64,000 bases of DNA from Gemmatimonadota bacterium (GTDB lineage Bacteria > Gemmatimonadota > Gemmatimonadetes > Gemmatimonadales > Gemmatimonadaceae): assembly GCA_014192065.1 (NCBI GenBank), contig BJHH01000001.1:1-64000 (forward strand). Reading direction: 5' to 3'. A model generated the notes under the pieces. That model had not been told where the DNA came from, made no database searches, and saw only the letters and a list, made by a program, of their open reading frames with translations. A program made the translations under genes and the position numbers. Shown in pieces: positions 44,753 through 54,114 of this stretch (the stretch's first letter is position 1; every line of letters starts with the position of its first letter).

Positions 44753-45151
44753 TCATGCTCCCTGTGGAAGTGGCGCGGCCGATGCCGCGTAGCTGGCCGG
44801 AATGGAAATGGACAGCGAGGACCAGATGCCCCGCAGCGTTGCGTTCACCGCCTGCCACTGCCGCTGCTCATCGGCGAGTTGCGCACGGCCCTCGGCCGAG
44901 ATCCGATAGTACTTGCGACGGCGGCCGTTCTCAGCGCTTTCCCACCGCGCGGTGACGTAGCCCAGCCGCTCGAGCCGATGCAGCACCGGGTAGAGCATCC
45001 CGTCCGTCCACTCCATGCGCCCGCCGGACAACTCCCGAACTCGCAGCAGGATCGCGTAACCGTAGCTGTCCGCTTCGGTCAGGATGGCGAGGACGATCGG
45101 CGTCGAGGAGGCGGCGACAAGGTCCTTGTTGATTTCCATGGTGTCAGGCAT
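44753..45151 (-). CDS. PadR-family transcriptional regulator
   Basis: 132 residues. Winged-helix core: LVAASSTPIVLAILTEADSYGYAILLRVRELSGG, MEWTDGMLYPVLHRLERLGYV, RRRKYYRISAEGRAQL, the standard PadR pattern. Cytoplasmic dimeric repressor. It precedes the membrane protein on one mRNA with overlapping ends, and a perfect inverted repeat sits at its promoter, so autoregulation is likely. Ligand unknown. ATG 45151 (MPDTMEINKD); ATG 45139 is also possible. Confidence 0.92.
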   Translation of the reverse strand: MPDTMEINKDLVAASSTPIVLAILTEADSYGYAILLRVRELSGGRMEWTDGMLYPVLHRLERLGYVTARWESAENGRRRKYYRISAEGRAQLADEQRQWQAVNATLRGIWSSLSISIPASYAASAAPLPQGA

Positions 45152-45181
45152 CGCGCGGCGCTAACAGCGTTGAGTCGGTGT

Positions 45182-45217
45182 ATACATAGCAGCATTATAC
45201 ATAGGTGTGCTATGTAT
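45182..45217 (-). promoter_or_regulatory. padR operator/promoter
   Basis: ATACATAGCA (45182-45191) and TGCTATGTAT (45208-45217) are perfect 10-bp inverted repeats. Between them on the minus strand is TATAAT (45199-45194), a perfect -10 box about 43 nt before the padR ATG, in a region with a further ATACAT copy. A repressor bound here would cover the -10. The -35 is weak. Confidence 0.8.
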
Positions 45218-45319
45218 GGCTAGGGCGGCGGGTTTCGGCATGCGGCGGGCGCGGAGTCTGTCGCCGGACGGAGAGTTTGTACGTGAGGGGCGCCGTGTCC
45301 GGCGCGGAGGCATCGCGGG

Positions 45320-45985
45320 CTAGATCACCGCAGGGGTCCGGATTTTCTGGCGGTGCCGCGCCGCCTTGGCGCGATTGCCGCAGGTCGCCATGTCGCACCA
45401 GCGGCGCTTGCCGTTGCGGCTCGCGTCAAAAAACACGCGATTGCAATGCGGGTTGGCGCAGCGGTGGATGCGCGGCAGGTCGCCCTGGACGAGCGCGTCG
45501 GCCGCCGACTCAATGACCGGCACGAGCAGGCCGGCGAAGACGTCACCCACGGTCACGAAGCTGCGAACGAATCCACCGTCGGAACCGCTTTCCACCCGAC
45601 GACTGCCGGCGCTGCGGCCGAGGATCCGGTTGATCTCCGAGATGGCGGTCTCTTCGGCGCGGCCGTGCGGAATGCCGCTCTGTTCGGCGAGCGAGCGGAG
45701 TACGTTGCGCAGCCGGCGCGCCTCGTGCAGGGCCGCGCTTGCCGCCGTGGGCTGCTGCTGCGCACGGCGCAGCATCGCCTCGGCACGCTCCGCGTCGAGC
45801 ACGCGGGCGGCGCTCAGCCAGCTCACGTACGAATCGAAGGCGTTCATGGCATCGCCAAGCTGCCCGCGGTCGCGAACGGAACGGTCGCTGTTCACGAAGT
45901 CGAGCCAAGGCCGCTCGCCGATGAAGCGGGTGAAGTCGAAGGACGTGGTGCGTTCGTCGAAATCAGGCAAGAGTGCGGTCGGCAT
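45320..45985 (-). CDS. CGNR zinc-finger (ABATE-domain) regulator
   Basis: 221 residues. The N-terminal ABATE-type domain (DFTRFIGERPWLDFVNSDRS) is followed by the C-terminal CGNR zinc finger CANPHCNRVFFDASRNG ... RRWCDMATCGNRAKAARHR. Such proteins are thought to be DNA-binding stress regulators. Start MPTALLPDF at 45985; the frame is open upstream but no motif is there. Divergent from ispH. Confidence 0.9.
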   Translation of the reverse strand: MPTALLPDFDERTTSFDFTRFIGERPWLDFVNSDRSVRDRGQLGDAMNAFDSYVSWLSAARVLDAERAEAMLRRAQQQPTAASAALHEARRLRNVLRSLAEQSGIPHGRAEETAISEINRILGRSAGSRRVESGSDGGFVRSFVTVGDVFAGLLVPVIESAADALVQGDLPRIHRCANPHCNRVFFDASRNGKRRWCDMATCGNRAKAARHRQKIRTPAVI

Positions 45986-46143
45986 TGGAGAGGTCGTCCA
46001 TAGGAAGGAAGAATGAGCGGGCCGATGGGTAACTGGACGCCCGGCTGATGGATGACGGTATGCCGCCGGGCTCAAGCGCAGGCGCGCGCACGGTGGTGGT
46101 GGTGCGGGCAGGGCTTAGCTTTCGGGAGAGCCATGAAGACACC

Positions 46144-47358
46144 GTGACCGAAGATTCGGGCAACTACTTTCGTAAGGGCTTCGGCCTCGGGCCTGAAGTA
46201 CAGGAGACGCTCGCCACCGACTACGACGGGCGGCTGGTCGACTTGCTCCGTGAGCGCGATTACACGCTTGAGGCCGGCGGTATCACGGTGCGGCTCGCGC
46301 GCGAATTCGGATTCTGCTACGGCGTCGAACGGGCGGTGGACTACGCCTACCAGACCCGCAAGCGGTACCCAGACCGGACGCTCTTCCTCGCCGGCGAGAT
46401 CATCCACAATCCGCACGTCAACGCGAAGCTGCGGGACATGGGGATCGTCTTCCTCGAGTCGGGCGACACGGGGTTCGACTACTCCCGGGTACGTCCAGAG
46501 GATGTGGTCATCCTCCCGGCGTTCGGCGTAACGATCGACGACGTGAAGACATTGCGGGGCATCGGTTGCATCGTGGTCGATACGACCTGCGGATCGGTGC
46601 TGAATGTCTGGAAGCGAGTCGAGAAGTACGCCAAGGACGGCTTGACCTGCCTGATTCACGGCAAGTACTACCATGAGGAGACGCGCGCGACGGCCTCGCA
46701 GGTGCAGAAGTATCCCGGCGGCACCTATCTCGTAGTACGCAACATGGAGCAGGGTCACGAGGTCTGCGATTACATCGAGGGCAAGGGGCTTTCGCGCGAC
46801 GCGTTCCTCGAGAAGTACCGCGAGCAGGCGAGTCCGCACTTCGATCCCGACTTGCACCTGCTGCGCGTCGGCGTGGCGAACCAGACCACGATGCTGGCGC
46901 GGGAATCACTGGCGATCGGTGCCGAAGTGGGCTTCGCGATGGAACGCCGCCACGGCGCGAGTCACCGGGACGAGCACTTCCGCACCTTCGACACGATCTG
47001 CAGTGCGACGCAGGACCGGCAAGATGCCGTGAATGCGTTACTCGAAGAGCCACTCGACGTGATGCTGGTCATCGGCGGCTACAACTCGAGCAACACGATG
47101 TCGCTCGCGGCGCTCTGCGCCGACACCGTACGGACCTACCACATCGCCGACGCCTCGTGCATCGACACGGCAGGTGGCACGATCCGGCACCTCCCGGTCG
47201 GTGCGCACGATGAGGTGGAGGCGCCGATCTGGCTGCCGGCGGACCGGCCGTTGCGTGTCGGACTGACGGCCGGAGCGAGCACGCCGAACAACAAGATTGG
47301 CGAGGCCGTGGCGCGGATTTTCCTCACGCGCGGCGTCGAACCCTCCGTGATCGGCTGA
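46144..47358 (+). CDS. ispH: 4-hydroxy-3-methylbut-2-enyl diphosphate reductase
   Basis: Last step of the MEP isoprenoid pathway: [4Fe-4S] reduction of HMBPP to IPP and DMAPP. 404 residues, the long form (E. coli is about 316). The three cluster cysteines are in GFCYGVERAV, DTTCGSVLNVW and DTICSATQDRQDA. The first ~50 residues (NYFRKGFGLGPEVQETL) are the extension seen in long IspH. GTG 46144 starts MTEDSGNYFRKG; upstream codons lack conservation. Followed at 47385 by a mutarotase-like gene. Confidence 0.96.
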   Translation: MTEDSGNYFRKGFGLGPEVQETLATDYDGRLVDLLRERDYTLEAGGITVRLAREFGFCYGVERAVDYAYQTRKRYPDRTLFLAGEIIHNPHVNAKLRDMGIVFLESGDTGFDYSRVRPEDVVILPAFGVTIDDVKTLRGIGCIVVDTTCGSVLNVWKRVEKYAKDGLTCLIHGKYYHEETRATASQVQKYPGGTYLVVRNMEQGHEVCDYIEGKGLSRDAFLEKYREQASPHFDPDLHLLRVGVANQTTMLARESLAIGAEVGFAMERRHGASHRDEHFRTFDTICSATQDRQDAVNALLEEPLDVMLVIGGYNSSNTMSLAALCADTVRTYHIADASCIDTAGGTIRHLPVGAHDEVEAPIWLPADRPLRVGLTAGASTPNNKIGEAVARIFLTRGVEPSVIG

Positions 47359-47384
47359 GTTGGAAACCGGCACGTGACCAACGC

Positions 47385-48416
47385 GTGAACGCCTCCATCG
47401 GCGCCACCACCGTGCTACGGTCACCTTCATCGCCATCGGGTCCGGGCTTCGCGACGCTCACGTCAGGCGCGACGAGCCTCACGCTCCTCCCGTCGCTCGG
47501 GGGCCGCGTGCGCGACGTCACCATTGGCGGCCGGCAATGGCTCTGGCATCACCCGGATGCCGCGTTCACCGTGGAGAGCGAAGATGCATCCCTCGGCGAA
47601 GCGGTGGGCTCGGGGGGATTAGACGAATGCTTCCCGACGGTCGCGGCGTGCAAGATCCCAACCTGGGTCGAAGGTGCTGCTGGTGCCAGGATAGCCGAAC
47701 GCGGCGCGCTCTGGCAGCAGGAGTGTGACACCGAAGTCGGCACGGGAGAGTTTGGCAATTTTGCAAACTGCACGTGGACGATTCAGCCGCTAACATTCGA
47801 GTTTTCGCGGTGCGTCACGGTCAGACCAGGCGGGCTGATCGAGTTTGCGTACACCGCAAAGAACACCGGAACGCGCCGCGCGCCATTCCTCTGGGCTGCG
47901 CACCCGGTGTTTCCGCTCACCGACGCGACGCAGATCATCCTGCCGCAGGGAGCGAAGGCGCGTGTCTGGAAGGCTGACGGAGTGGCATTGGCTGGCGGAG
48001 ACACGTTGCACGCCTGGCCCAAGGTTCGGTCCGGTGGCACACTCGTGGATCTTTCGCGGCCGGCGGCGCTCGGCGAGCAGTTTGCCTGCACGCTGTCGGT
48101 CGAACTGCCGAAGACTGCGACGGAGATCGTGCTGCAGGAGGGGAGCGTGCGGCTCGAGATGCGCGTGCATGGCGGCGAAATGGCACACGCGGCCATTCGG
48201 ATCAATCGTGGCGTCCTTGCGCCGACCGATCGCAACCGATCGCTCATGCCGTGGCGTCGTCCGCGAACGTACTCGACCTTGACGGTCGGTCCGTGCGTCG
48301 GTGCGCCCGAGTCGTTGGCCGACGCGCTCGGCGCGCGGGATTCGGTGCGATGGGTTGAACCGGGCGCCACAGCGCGCTGGGGAATGACGTGGCAGGCGGG
48401 CGAGGTCGAAGCGTGA
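47385..48416 (+). CDS. aldose 1-epimerase-like (galactose mutarotase superfamily) protein
   Basis: 343 residues. Beta-sandwich features such as LTLLPSLGGRVRDVTIGGRQWLW, LDECFPTVAACKI, WAAHPVFPL, and a C-terminal FSRCVTVRPGG fit the mutarotase superfamily. The catalytic His/Glu pair of true GalM is not obvious, so the substrate may be another sugar or it may be non-catalytic. GTG start, stop overlapping the next gene (GTGA). Confidence 0.7.
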   Translation: MNASIGATTVLRSPSSPSGPGFATLTSGATSLTLLPSLGGRVRDVTIGGRQWLWHHPDAAFTVESEDASLGEAVGSGGLDECFPTVAACKIPTWVEGAAGARIAERGALWQQECDTEVGTGEFGNFANCTWTIQPLTFEFSRCVTVRPGGLIEFAYTAKNTGTRRAPFLWAAHPVFPLTDATQIILPQGAKARVWKADGVALAGGDTLHAWPKVRSGGTLVDLSRPAALGEQFACTLSVELPKTATEIVLQEGSVRLEMRVHGGEMAHAAIRINRGVLAPTDRNRSLMPWRRPRTYSTLTVGPCVGAPESLADALGARDSVRWVEPGATARWGMTWQAGEVEA

Positions 48417-49324
48417 GTCCGAATGCCGCGGTGCGCACGCTGATGTCAGGTGCGATCGACTATGCCGGACTGTTCCCGCCAGCTGGACTCGCCATGTCAG
48501 ACGCCGTCGCGCGGTACGCCTCGTATCGCGGCGGGCGGCATGCGTGGATGCTCGGGCGATTCATCGTGCCCGCGGCTCGGCTCGAAGAGTGTATCACGGC
48601 GTTTTCGGCGCTTCTTTCTGCCGCCGAGGGGAAGACAGCTGCTGCATCGCCTTGGCGGCTTGCGGTCATCGCGAAACCGGCCGATGCTGGAACACTCGCC
48701 GCATTCAACGCACGGTACGCGAGTCGCCTGGTGATCGATACGGTCGAGACGCCGGTCGTGCGGGCGGACGATCCCGAGGCGCTCGCTGGGCTCGGCGTGC
48801 TTGCGCAGACGTATACGGTGTTTGCCGAAGTCGGTTGGGCGACTGATCCCGCGGCGACAATCTCCGCTCTTGCCGCAGTTCGGGTGCGCGCCAAGATCCG
48901 TACCGGCGGCGTGACCGCCGCTGAGATTCCCGACGCGGCTGCAGTGGCGCGATTCATTCTCGCGTGCCGCCATGCGCGCGTACCGTTCAAGGCGACGGCC
49001 GGACTGCATCACGCGTGGCGCGCGGAGTATCCGCTGACGTACGCACCAGACTGCCCGCGCGCGACGATGTACGGTTTTCTCAACCTGCTGCTCGCGAGCG
49101 CTGCCGCGGTGTCTGGCGCGGACGCCGCCGAGGTCGAGCAGACGTTGACGGCCGGACTCGGCACGGCGTTCGAGGATCGCGGCTGCGTGCTCCCGTCGGG
49201 CCGCGCACTGCCGACCGAACTGCTGGCTGCCGCGCGCACCGCTGCGGTGACATCCTTCGGATCGTGTTCGTTCGAGGAACCGGTGGCTGAGCTCACCGAA
49301 CGAGGTCTGTTGTGGTCGACCTGA
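48413..49324 (+). CDS. unknown protein paired with fumarylacetoacetase
   Basis: 303 residues, GTG start coupled to the mutarotase gene, end overlapping fumarylacetoacetase by 13 nt. Features: SGAIDYAGLFPPAGLAM, GGRHAWMLGRFIVPAARLEE, FKATAGLHHAW and YGFLNLLLASA; alternating beta/alpha character suggests a TIM-barrel-like fold (inference). The tight linkage to fumarylacetoacetase suggests a role in aromatic amino-acid breakdown, perhaps on a related substrate. No known family recognised. Confidence 0.6.
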   Translation: MSPNAAVRTLMSGAIDYAGLFPPAGLAMSDAVARYASYRGGRHAWMLGRFIVPAARLEECITAFSALLSAAEGKTAAASPWRLAVIAKPADAGTLAAFNARYASRLVIDTVETPVVRADDPEALAGLGVLAQTYTVFAEVGWATDPAATISALAAVRVRAKIRTGGVTAAEIPDAAAVARFILACRHARVPFKATAGLHHAWRAEYPLTYAPDCPRATMYGFLNLLLASAAAVSGADAAEVEQTLTAGLGTAFEDRGCVLPSGRALPTELLAAARTAAVTSFGSCSFEEPVAELTERGLLWST

Positions 49325-50655
49325 CGCGTCCGGACGACACACACGATCCAGCGCTGCGCTCCTGGGTGGAGTCGGCGCACGACGCGGCGACGGATTTTCC
49401 GCTGCAGAATCTTCCGTTCGGGACCTTTCGGCACGAAGGCGAGGCACAGCCCCGTGTCGGGATCGCGATCGGCGACCAGGTATTCGACTGCCTCTTCGCG
49501 GCGAGAGAAGGGTTGCTCGATGGCGTCGACCCGTCGGTCCGTGACGCGCTGCAGGGCCGGGCCCTCAATGGCCTGATGGCGCTCGGTCGCGCCGATGCGC
49601 GCGCGGTGCGGGCGTTGGTGAGTCGCATGCTTCGCGCCGACACCGTTGAAGGCGCCGCGGCACGCACGTATCGCGACCGGCTCCTCGTGCCGATGACGAG
49701 CGTCTCGCTGCTCGTGCCGGCGGAGGTTGGCGACTACACCGATTTCTATGCGTCGATCCATCACGCGCGGCGTGTGGGCGCGCTGTTCCGGCCCGACAAT
49801 CCGCTGCTGCCCAATTACCAGTGGATTCCGATCGGGTACCACGGGCGCGCTTCGTCGATCGTGGCGAGTGGCGGCGCAGTCAGGCGGCCGATGGGGCAGA
49901 CGCGAACAGGCAACGATGCGGGGCCGTCGTTCGGCCCCTGCGCCAACCTCGACTACGAAGTCGAGCTCGCGCTCTGGGTCTGCGGTGAAAATGCGATCGG
50001 CGAAGCGGTGCCGATCGCGCGCGCCGAGGAGCGCCTGTTTGGGCTCGGTCTGCTCAATGACTGGTCGGCGCGCGACATCCAGGCCTGGGAATACCAGCCG
50101 CTCGGTCCGTTCCTTTCCAAGAACTTCGTGACGACGGTATCACCATGGGTCGTGACGCTCGACGCGCTCACGCCGTTTCGCGTGCCGGCCGTTGTGCGTG
50201 ACGCCGGTGATCCGCAGCCGCTGCCGTACCTCGACGACACGAACGACCGCGCCCGCGGTGGCTTCGGTGTGATGCTCGACGCCTCATTGCTGACGGCGAA
50301 GATGCGCGTCGCTGGACTGCCGCCGCATCGGCTCTCGCGCTCAGAAGCAAAGGCGCTCTACTGGACGCCGGCGCAGCTGATTGCGCATCACGCGAGCAAC
50401 GGCTGTACCCTGCGGCCGGGCGACCTGCTCGGCACCGGAACGATTTCTGGCCCCACCGACGACGCGCGCGCCTGTCTGCTCGAGCTCACGCGCCGCGGGG
50501 CGGACCCGGTGGAATTGCCTCATGGTGAGGTCCGCACGTTCCTTGCTGACGGTGACGAGGTGATTGTGCGTGGCTGGTGCGAACGGAGCGGCTATGCGCG
50601 AATCGGATTTGGAGAATGCCGCGGAGTCGTCCAACCGGCGCATCCAGCAGGCTGA
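49312..50655 (+). CDS. fahA: fumarylacetoacetase
   Basis: Hydrolyses 4-fumarylacetoacetate to fumarate and acetoacetate, ending tyrosine catabolism. 447 residues. The N-terminal FAH_N domain (FGTFRHEGEAQPRVGIAIGD) precedes the catalytic C-terminal domain with DFYASIHHARRVGALFRPD, IGYHGRASSIV, NLDYEVELALWV (metal ligands Asp/Glu) and GLLNDWSARDIQAWE. GTG start within the end of the previous gene. Length matches family (about 420-450). Confidence 0.95.
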   Translation: MVDLTRPDDTHDPALRSWVESAHDAATDFPLQNLPFGTFRHEGEAQPRVGIAIGDQVFDCLFAAREGLLDGVDPSVRDALQGRALNGLMALGRADARAVRALVSRMLRADTVEGAAARTYRDRLLVPMTSVSLLVPAEVGDYTDFYASIHHARRVGALFRPDNPLLPNYQWIPIGYHGRASSIVASGGAVRRPMGQTRTGNDAGPSFGPCANLDYEVELALWVCGENAIGEAVPIARAEERLFGLGLLNDWSARDIQAWEYQPLGPFLSKNFVTTVSPWVVTLDALTPFRVPAVVRDAGDPQPLPYLDDTNDRARGGFGVMLDASLLTAKMRVAGLPPHRLSRSEAKALYWTPAQLIAHHASNGCTLRPGDLLGTGTISGPTDDARACLLELTRRGADPVELPHGEVRTFLADGDEVIVRGWCERSGYARIGFGECRGVVQPAHPAG

Positions 50656-50695
50656 TCGACACGACGGCACACGCTGGTCACAACGGAGGACGCGC

Positions 50696-51649
50696 ATGAA
50701 GGGCATCTGGCAGAATCTGAAGGTGGTGGGGGTGGCAGTTGCGAAGCGGCTCCCTGCGGCAGTCGCAGGGCTGCTCTGCGTCGTCCTGCCGTCATTCGTC
50801 GCACGTAGTGCGCTTCCGGCACAGGCCGCGCCATCGACCGACGTCTGGGTTGTGTCGATGCGGCAGTCGGGCGGCATGGTCCACTTCGGCGAACCGAAGA
50901 ACGTCACTCAGCGCACCGGCTATGACAACCAGCCGGGGTTCACGGCGGACGGAAAATCCGTGATGTACACGGTGACGGAAAACAATGGTCCGGCCGAGAT
51001 CTGGCAGTTCACGGTGCCATCGGGCAAGCCGAAGCCGCTGACGAATACGCGCCAAAGCGAATACTCAGCTACGGCGGCGCCCGATGGACGATCGTTTTCG
51101 GTGATACGTGTTGAACTCCCCGACTCGACACAACGGCTCTGGCGATTTCCTCTTGACGGTCAGGGTGCGCCGTCGTTGGTACTCGAGAAGGTGCAGCCGG
51201 TCGGTTACCACGTCTGGGCCGCCGATCATCGGCTGGTGCTGTTCGTGCTCGGTAGCCCGGCGACGCTCCAACTCGCCGACGACCGAACGGGCACGTCGGA
51301 AGTCGTCGCGCGGAACATCGGACGTGGGCTGGCCAAGGTCCCGGGGCGGGACGTCGTGACATACACGCAGCAGGTGCGTGACAGCGCGGCCTGGATTGCC
51401 GAACTGAACGTGCTCACGAAGGAGACGAAACGGCTCGTGCAGCCGCCCAAGGGCGCTGACTATCACGCGTGGACGCCGCAGGGATTGCTGATCGTCGGAA
51501 CCGGTTCAAAGCTCTTCGTGCTGGCGGAAGGCCGTTGGGAGCAGGTCGCCGACTTTGCCAGCGGGGGCGTGCGAGGTATCAGCCGGCTCGCGATCAGCCC
51601 CACGGGCGATTGGCTCGCCTTTGTCGCCGAGGATCGCCCGCCCAACTGA
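50696..51649 (+). CDS. exported beta-propeller (TolB/PD40-like) protein
   Basis: 317 residues. A hydrophobic signal/anchor (AVAGLLCVVLPSFVARSALPAQA) precedes TolB/PD40-type repeats: GYDNQPGFTADGKSVMYTV, SEYSATAAPDGRSFSVIRV, LAISPTGDWLAFVAED. A propeller acting in the periplasm is likely; partner unknown. GGAGGA at 5 nt before ATG 50696 decides the start. Confidence 0.8.
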   Translation: MKGIWQNLKVVGVAVAKRLPAAVAGLLCVVLPSFVARSALPAQAAPSTDVWVVSMRQSGGMVHFGEPKNVTQRTGYDNQPGFTADGKSVMYTVTENNGPAEIWQFTVPSGKPKPLTNTRQSEYSATAAPDGRSFSVIRVELPDSTQRLWRFPLDGQGAPSLVLEKVQPVGYHVWAADHRLVLFVLGSPATLQLADDRTGTSEVVARNIGRGLAKVPGRDVVTYTQQVRDSAAWIAELNVLTKETKRLVQPPKGADYHAWTPQGLLIVGTGSKLFVLAEGRWEQVADFASGGVRGISRLAISPTGDWLAFVAEDRPPN

Positions 51650-51656
51650 CCAAGCC

Positions 51657-51671
51657 CTGACGGCGCGTCAG
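51657..51671 (+). terminator. short terminator hairpin
   Basis: CTGACG-GCG-CGTCAG is a perfect 6-bp stem with a 3-nt loop, 7 nt after the PD40 gene stop, followed by CACGAATGCATTTT. It is a plausible weak terminator. Confidence 0.5.
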
Positions 51672-51754
51672 CACGAATGCATTTTCCCGCTCGGACCTTG
51701 TTCTGACGCGCGGGTGCAGTAATTGTTCGGCTTCCCACAGCCCGTGTGATCGTT

Positions 51755-52228
51755 ATGCCGTCGGCCAAGTCCACGCCCGCCCGCGACAGTGCCGGAACCC
51801 TCGTGCCGCTCGATGCGGCATCCGATGCGCTCCTCCGCAGCGCTATCGAAGCGGTTCGCCAGCACGAGCGCGTCGCCAAGCTGAACGAGCGTAGTGCGCA
51901 CCACACGGAGCTGACGGAAGCCACCGAGCTCTGCGAGTTGTGCCACCGCCACCTGCACGAGCGCGCCGAGCTGTACGAGGCGTCGGCGGCGGTGGGCAAG
52001 GGCGGGCATGACGACGCGTTCTGGCATGCGACGAACACGATGTGGCACGCCGCGCGCGATTATGCGCGTCGCCACGCCGAGTGTGATGCATCGTCGGCCA
52101 AGCTGGCGAAGCACTCGTCCGAGAAACTCGGTGAACTGACGCTCGAGTACGAACTCGAGGCGTCGGCGTTACTCGGGCTCAAGCACGCGATCGCAGCCTA
52201 CAAGAAGCTCAGGCCCAACGCGGCATAA
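51755..52228 (+). CDS. conserved helical protein of unknown function
   Basis: 157 residues from ATG 51755 (GTG 51746 gives three more). Highly helical, rich in His and Glu (ELCELCHRHLHERAELYEA, FWHATNTMWHAARDYARRHAE), no signal. The His/Cys spacing CELCHRHLH could bind metal, but this is speculative. No family recognised. Alone on its transcript, with the acyl-CoA dehydrogenase gene converging on it. Confidence 0.6.
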   Translation: MPSAKSTPARDSAGTLVPLDAASDALLRSAIEAVRQHERVAKLNERSAHHTELTEATELCELCHRHLHERAELYEASAAVGKGGHDDAFWHATNTMWHAARDYARRHAECDASSAKLAKHSSEKLGELTLEYELEASALLGLKHAIAAYKKLRPNAA

Positions 52229-52287
52229 TTCGGCTTCCAACACCCCACCGGTCGCATGAGCGGCCGGCGGTTCTGTTTAAAGCGGAG

Positions 52288-54048
52288 TTACGCGTCCGTC
52301 GGCAGCTTCACGGTAAGCACGCCAGACGCCAACGCACGTTCGGCAATACCCTTGAGCCGGGCGTCCTGATTGCGATCCATCGCGCGGACGGCGCGGCGCG
52401 CGCGACGACTGGCCGCCGGAACAAAGAGCTTGGCATGGTCGAGATCTGCTGGCGCCTTCTCGGGCCCTCCGGCCTGCTCGATGGCCCACGATGCCCGAAC
52501 GAGAGTGCAGGCGGCGAGATAGATGTCGATCGCGGCGTTGGCCATCCGTTCCTGATCGAACTGGCGCTCGATGATCTCCTTGCCGTGACGCAGCAGTGCG
52601 CGTTCCACGGCGAGCGCGAGATCGTGAATGTTTTCGGCGATCATCGCCGCCTCGTCGGCCAGTGACGCGTGGACCTGCTCAAACTCCGGCTTGACGAGTT
52701 TTTTCTTGACCCGTTCACTGAGGAAGCTGCCGATTGCACCGATGGAACGGAGCGGATCCTTGAATGCCTTGCCGATCGCCTTGAGTTCTTCGCCAGGCTG
52801 CTGCAGGCCGGAGAGCGCGATGAGGGCGCGCTGGATTTCGTTGGTGCCCTCGAAGATCATATTGATGCGCGAGTCACGCAGCGCCTGTTCGTACGGGTAT
52901 TCCTTGGAATAGCCGATGCCGCCCGCGATCTGCAGCGCTTCGCTGGCCGCGCGGAACACGAGTTCCGAACCGAACACCTTGCAGGCTGCGGTCTCCAGCG
53001 AAAAGTCGATGCCGCCGCGGTCGACCATGCCCGCGGTCACCATCCAGGCGGCGTCGGACGCGTACACGTCCACCGCGAGCGATGCGAATTTGCGCTGGAT
53101 CATCTCGAACGAGCCGATGGAGCGGCCGAACTGTTCGCGCTGCTTGGCGTGGGCGAGGGCCACCTCGAGGATCGCCTGCGCGCCGCGCGTTGACGCCGCC
53201 GCGAGTCCGAGCCGTCCGGCGTTGAGCACTTCAAGCGCAATCTTGAACCCCTGACCGACATCGCCAAGTCGGTCGGCGACCGGCACCTGCACATTGTCGA
53301 ATGAGACTGAGCGCGTGTCGCTCGCCTTGATGCCCATCTTCTCTTCGATCTTGCCGAGTGAAACGCCCGGCGCGTGCGCGTCGACGATGAAGGCGGTGAC
53401 CCGTTCCTTTGCCTTGCCGTCTACGACGGTCGGCACTTTCGCGAAGACGGTAAAGACGCCCGCGTAGCCGGCGTTGGAGATCCAGATCTTTTGGCCGTTG
53501 AGCAGGTAGTGTGAGCCGTCGGCGCTGGGCACCGCGCTCGTGCGCATGGCTTGGGCGTCGGAGCCGGAGCCGGCCTCGGTGAGGCAGAACCCGGCGATGC
53601 GTGCGCCGCTGGCGCATGACGTGAGCCAGCGCTGTTTCTGGTCTTCGGTGCCGAACAGTGTGATGCCCTTGCAACCGATGGACTGGTGCGCGCCGAAGTA
53701 GACGGCGAGCGCCGCGTCCGTCGCGCCGATTTCACCGAAGACGCGATTGGTGACAATGGCGCCCGCACCGAAACCGCCATAGGCCTCGGGAATGTTGAGG
53801 CCCATTAGCCCGAGTTCGGCCATGCCCGCGAGGACTGCGTCGGAGAACTTGCCGTCGTGGTCCTGCTTTCGGGTGTCGAGATGCGCCTTGGCGAACGCGC
53901 GATAAGAGTCGAGAATCGCGGTCAGGCTCTCGAGCCCTTCCTTGTCTGGTGCGGGGAACGGAAGCAGGAGGTCTTCACGGAGGTCGCCGAGAAAGAGGCC
54001 CCGCGTGAACGAGAGGTTGTGGTCGGGGTCTGCGAGGTGCGAAGGCAT
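52288..54048 (-). CDS. acyl-CoA dehydrogenase
   Basis: FAD-dependent first step of fatty acid beta-oxidation, alpha,beta-dehydrogenation of acyl-CoA. 586 residues, long like the mitochondrial VLCAD/ACAD9 group because of a C-terminal ~180-residue extension. Motifs: CLTEAGSGSDAQAMRT, KIWISNAGYA, ALAHAKQREQFGRSIGSF, and the catalytic Glu in INMIFEGTNEIQR. ATG 54048. It complements the fadI/fadJ-like pair near the other end of the window. Confidence 0.94.
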   Translation of the reverse strand: MPSHLADPDHNLSFTRGLFLGDLREDLLLPFPAPDKEGLESLTAILDSYRAFAKAHLDTRKQDHDGKFSDAVLAGMAELGLMGLNIPEAYGGFGAGAIVTNRVFGEIGATDAALAVYFGAHQSIGCKGITLFGTEDQKQRWLTSCASGARIAGFCLTEAGSGSDAQAMRTSAVPSADGSHYLLNGQKIWISNAGYAGVFTVFAKVPTVVDGKAKERVTAFIVDAHAPGVSLGKIEEKMGIKASDTRSVSFDNVQVPVADRLGDVGQGFKIALEVLNAGRLGLAAASTRGAQAILEVALAHAKQREQFGRSIGSFEMIQRKFASLAVDVYASDAAWMVTAGMVDRGGIDFSLETAACKVFGSELVFRAASEALQIAGGIGYSKEYPYEQALRDSRINMIFEGTNEIQRALIALSGLQQPGEELKAIGKAFKDPLRSIGAIGSFLSERVKKKLVKPEFEQVHASLADEAAMIAENIHDLALAVERALLRHGKEIIERQFDQERMANAAIDIYLAACTLVRASWAIEQAGGPEKAPADLDHAKLFVPAASRRARRAVRAMDRNQDARLKGIAERALASGVLTVKLPTDA

Positions 54049-54114
54049 GTAAAGGTCCGGCAGAGGTGCTCACCACAGAACAGACCGGTCAGCGACTACC
54101 CAACGCGTTCCGGA

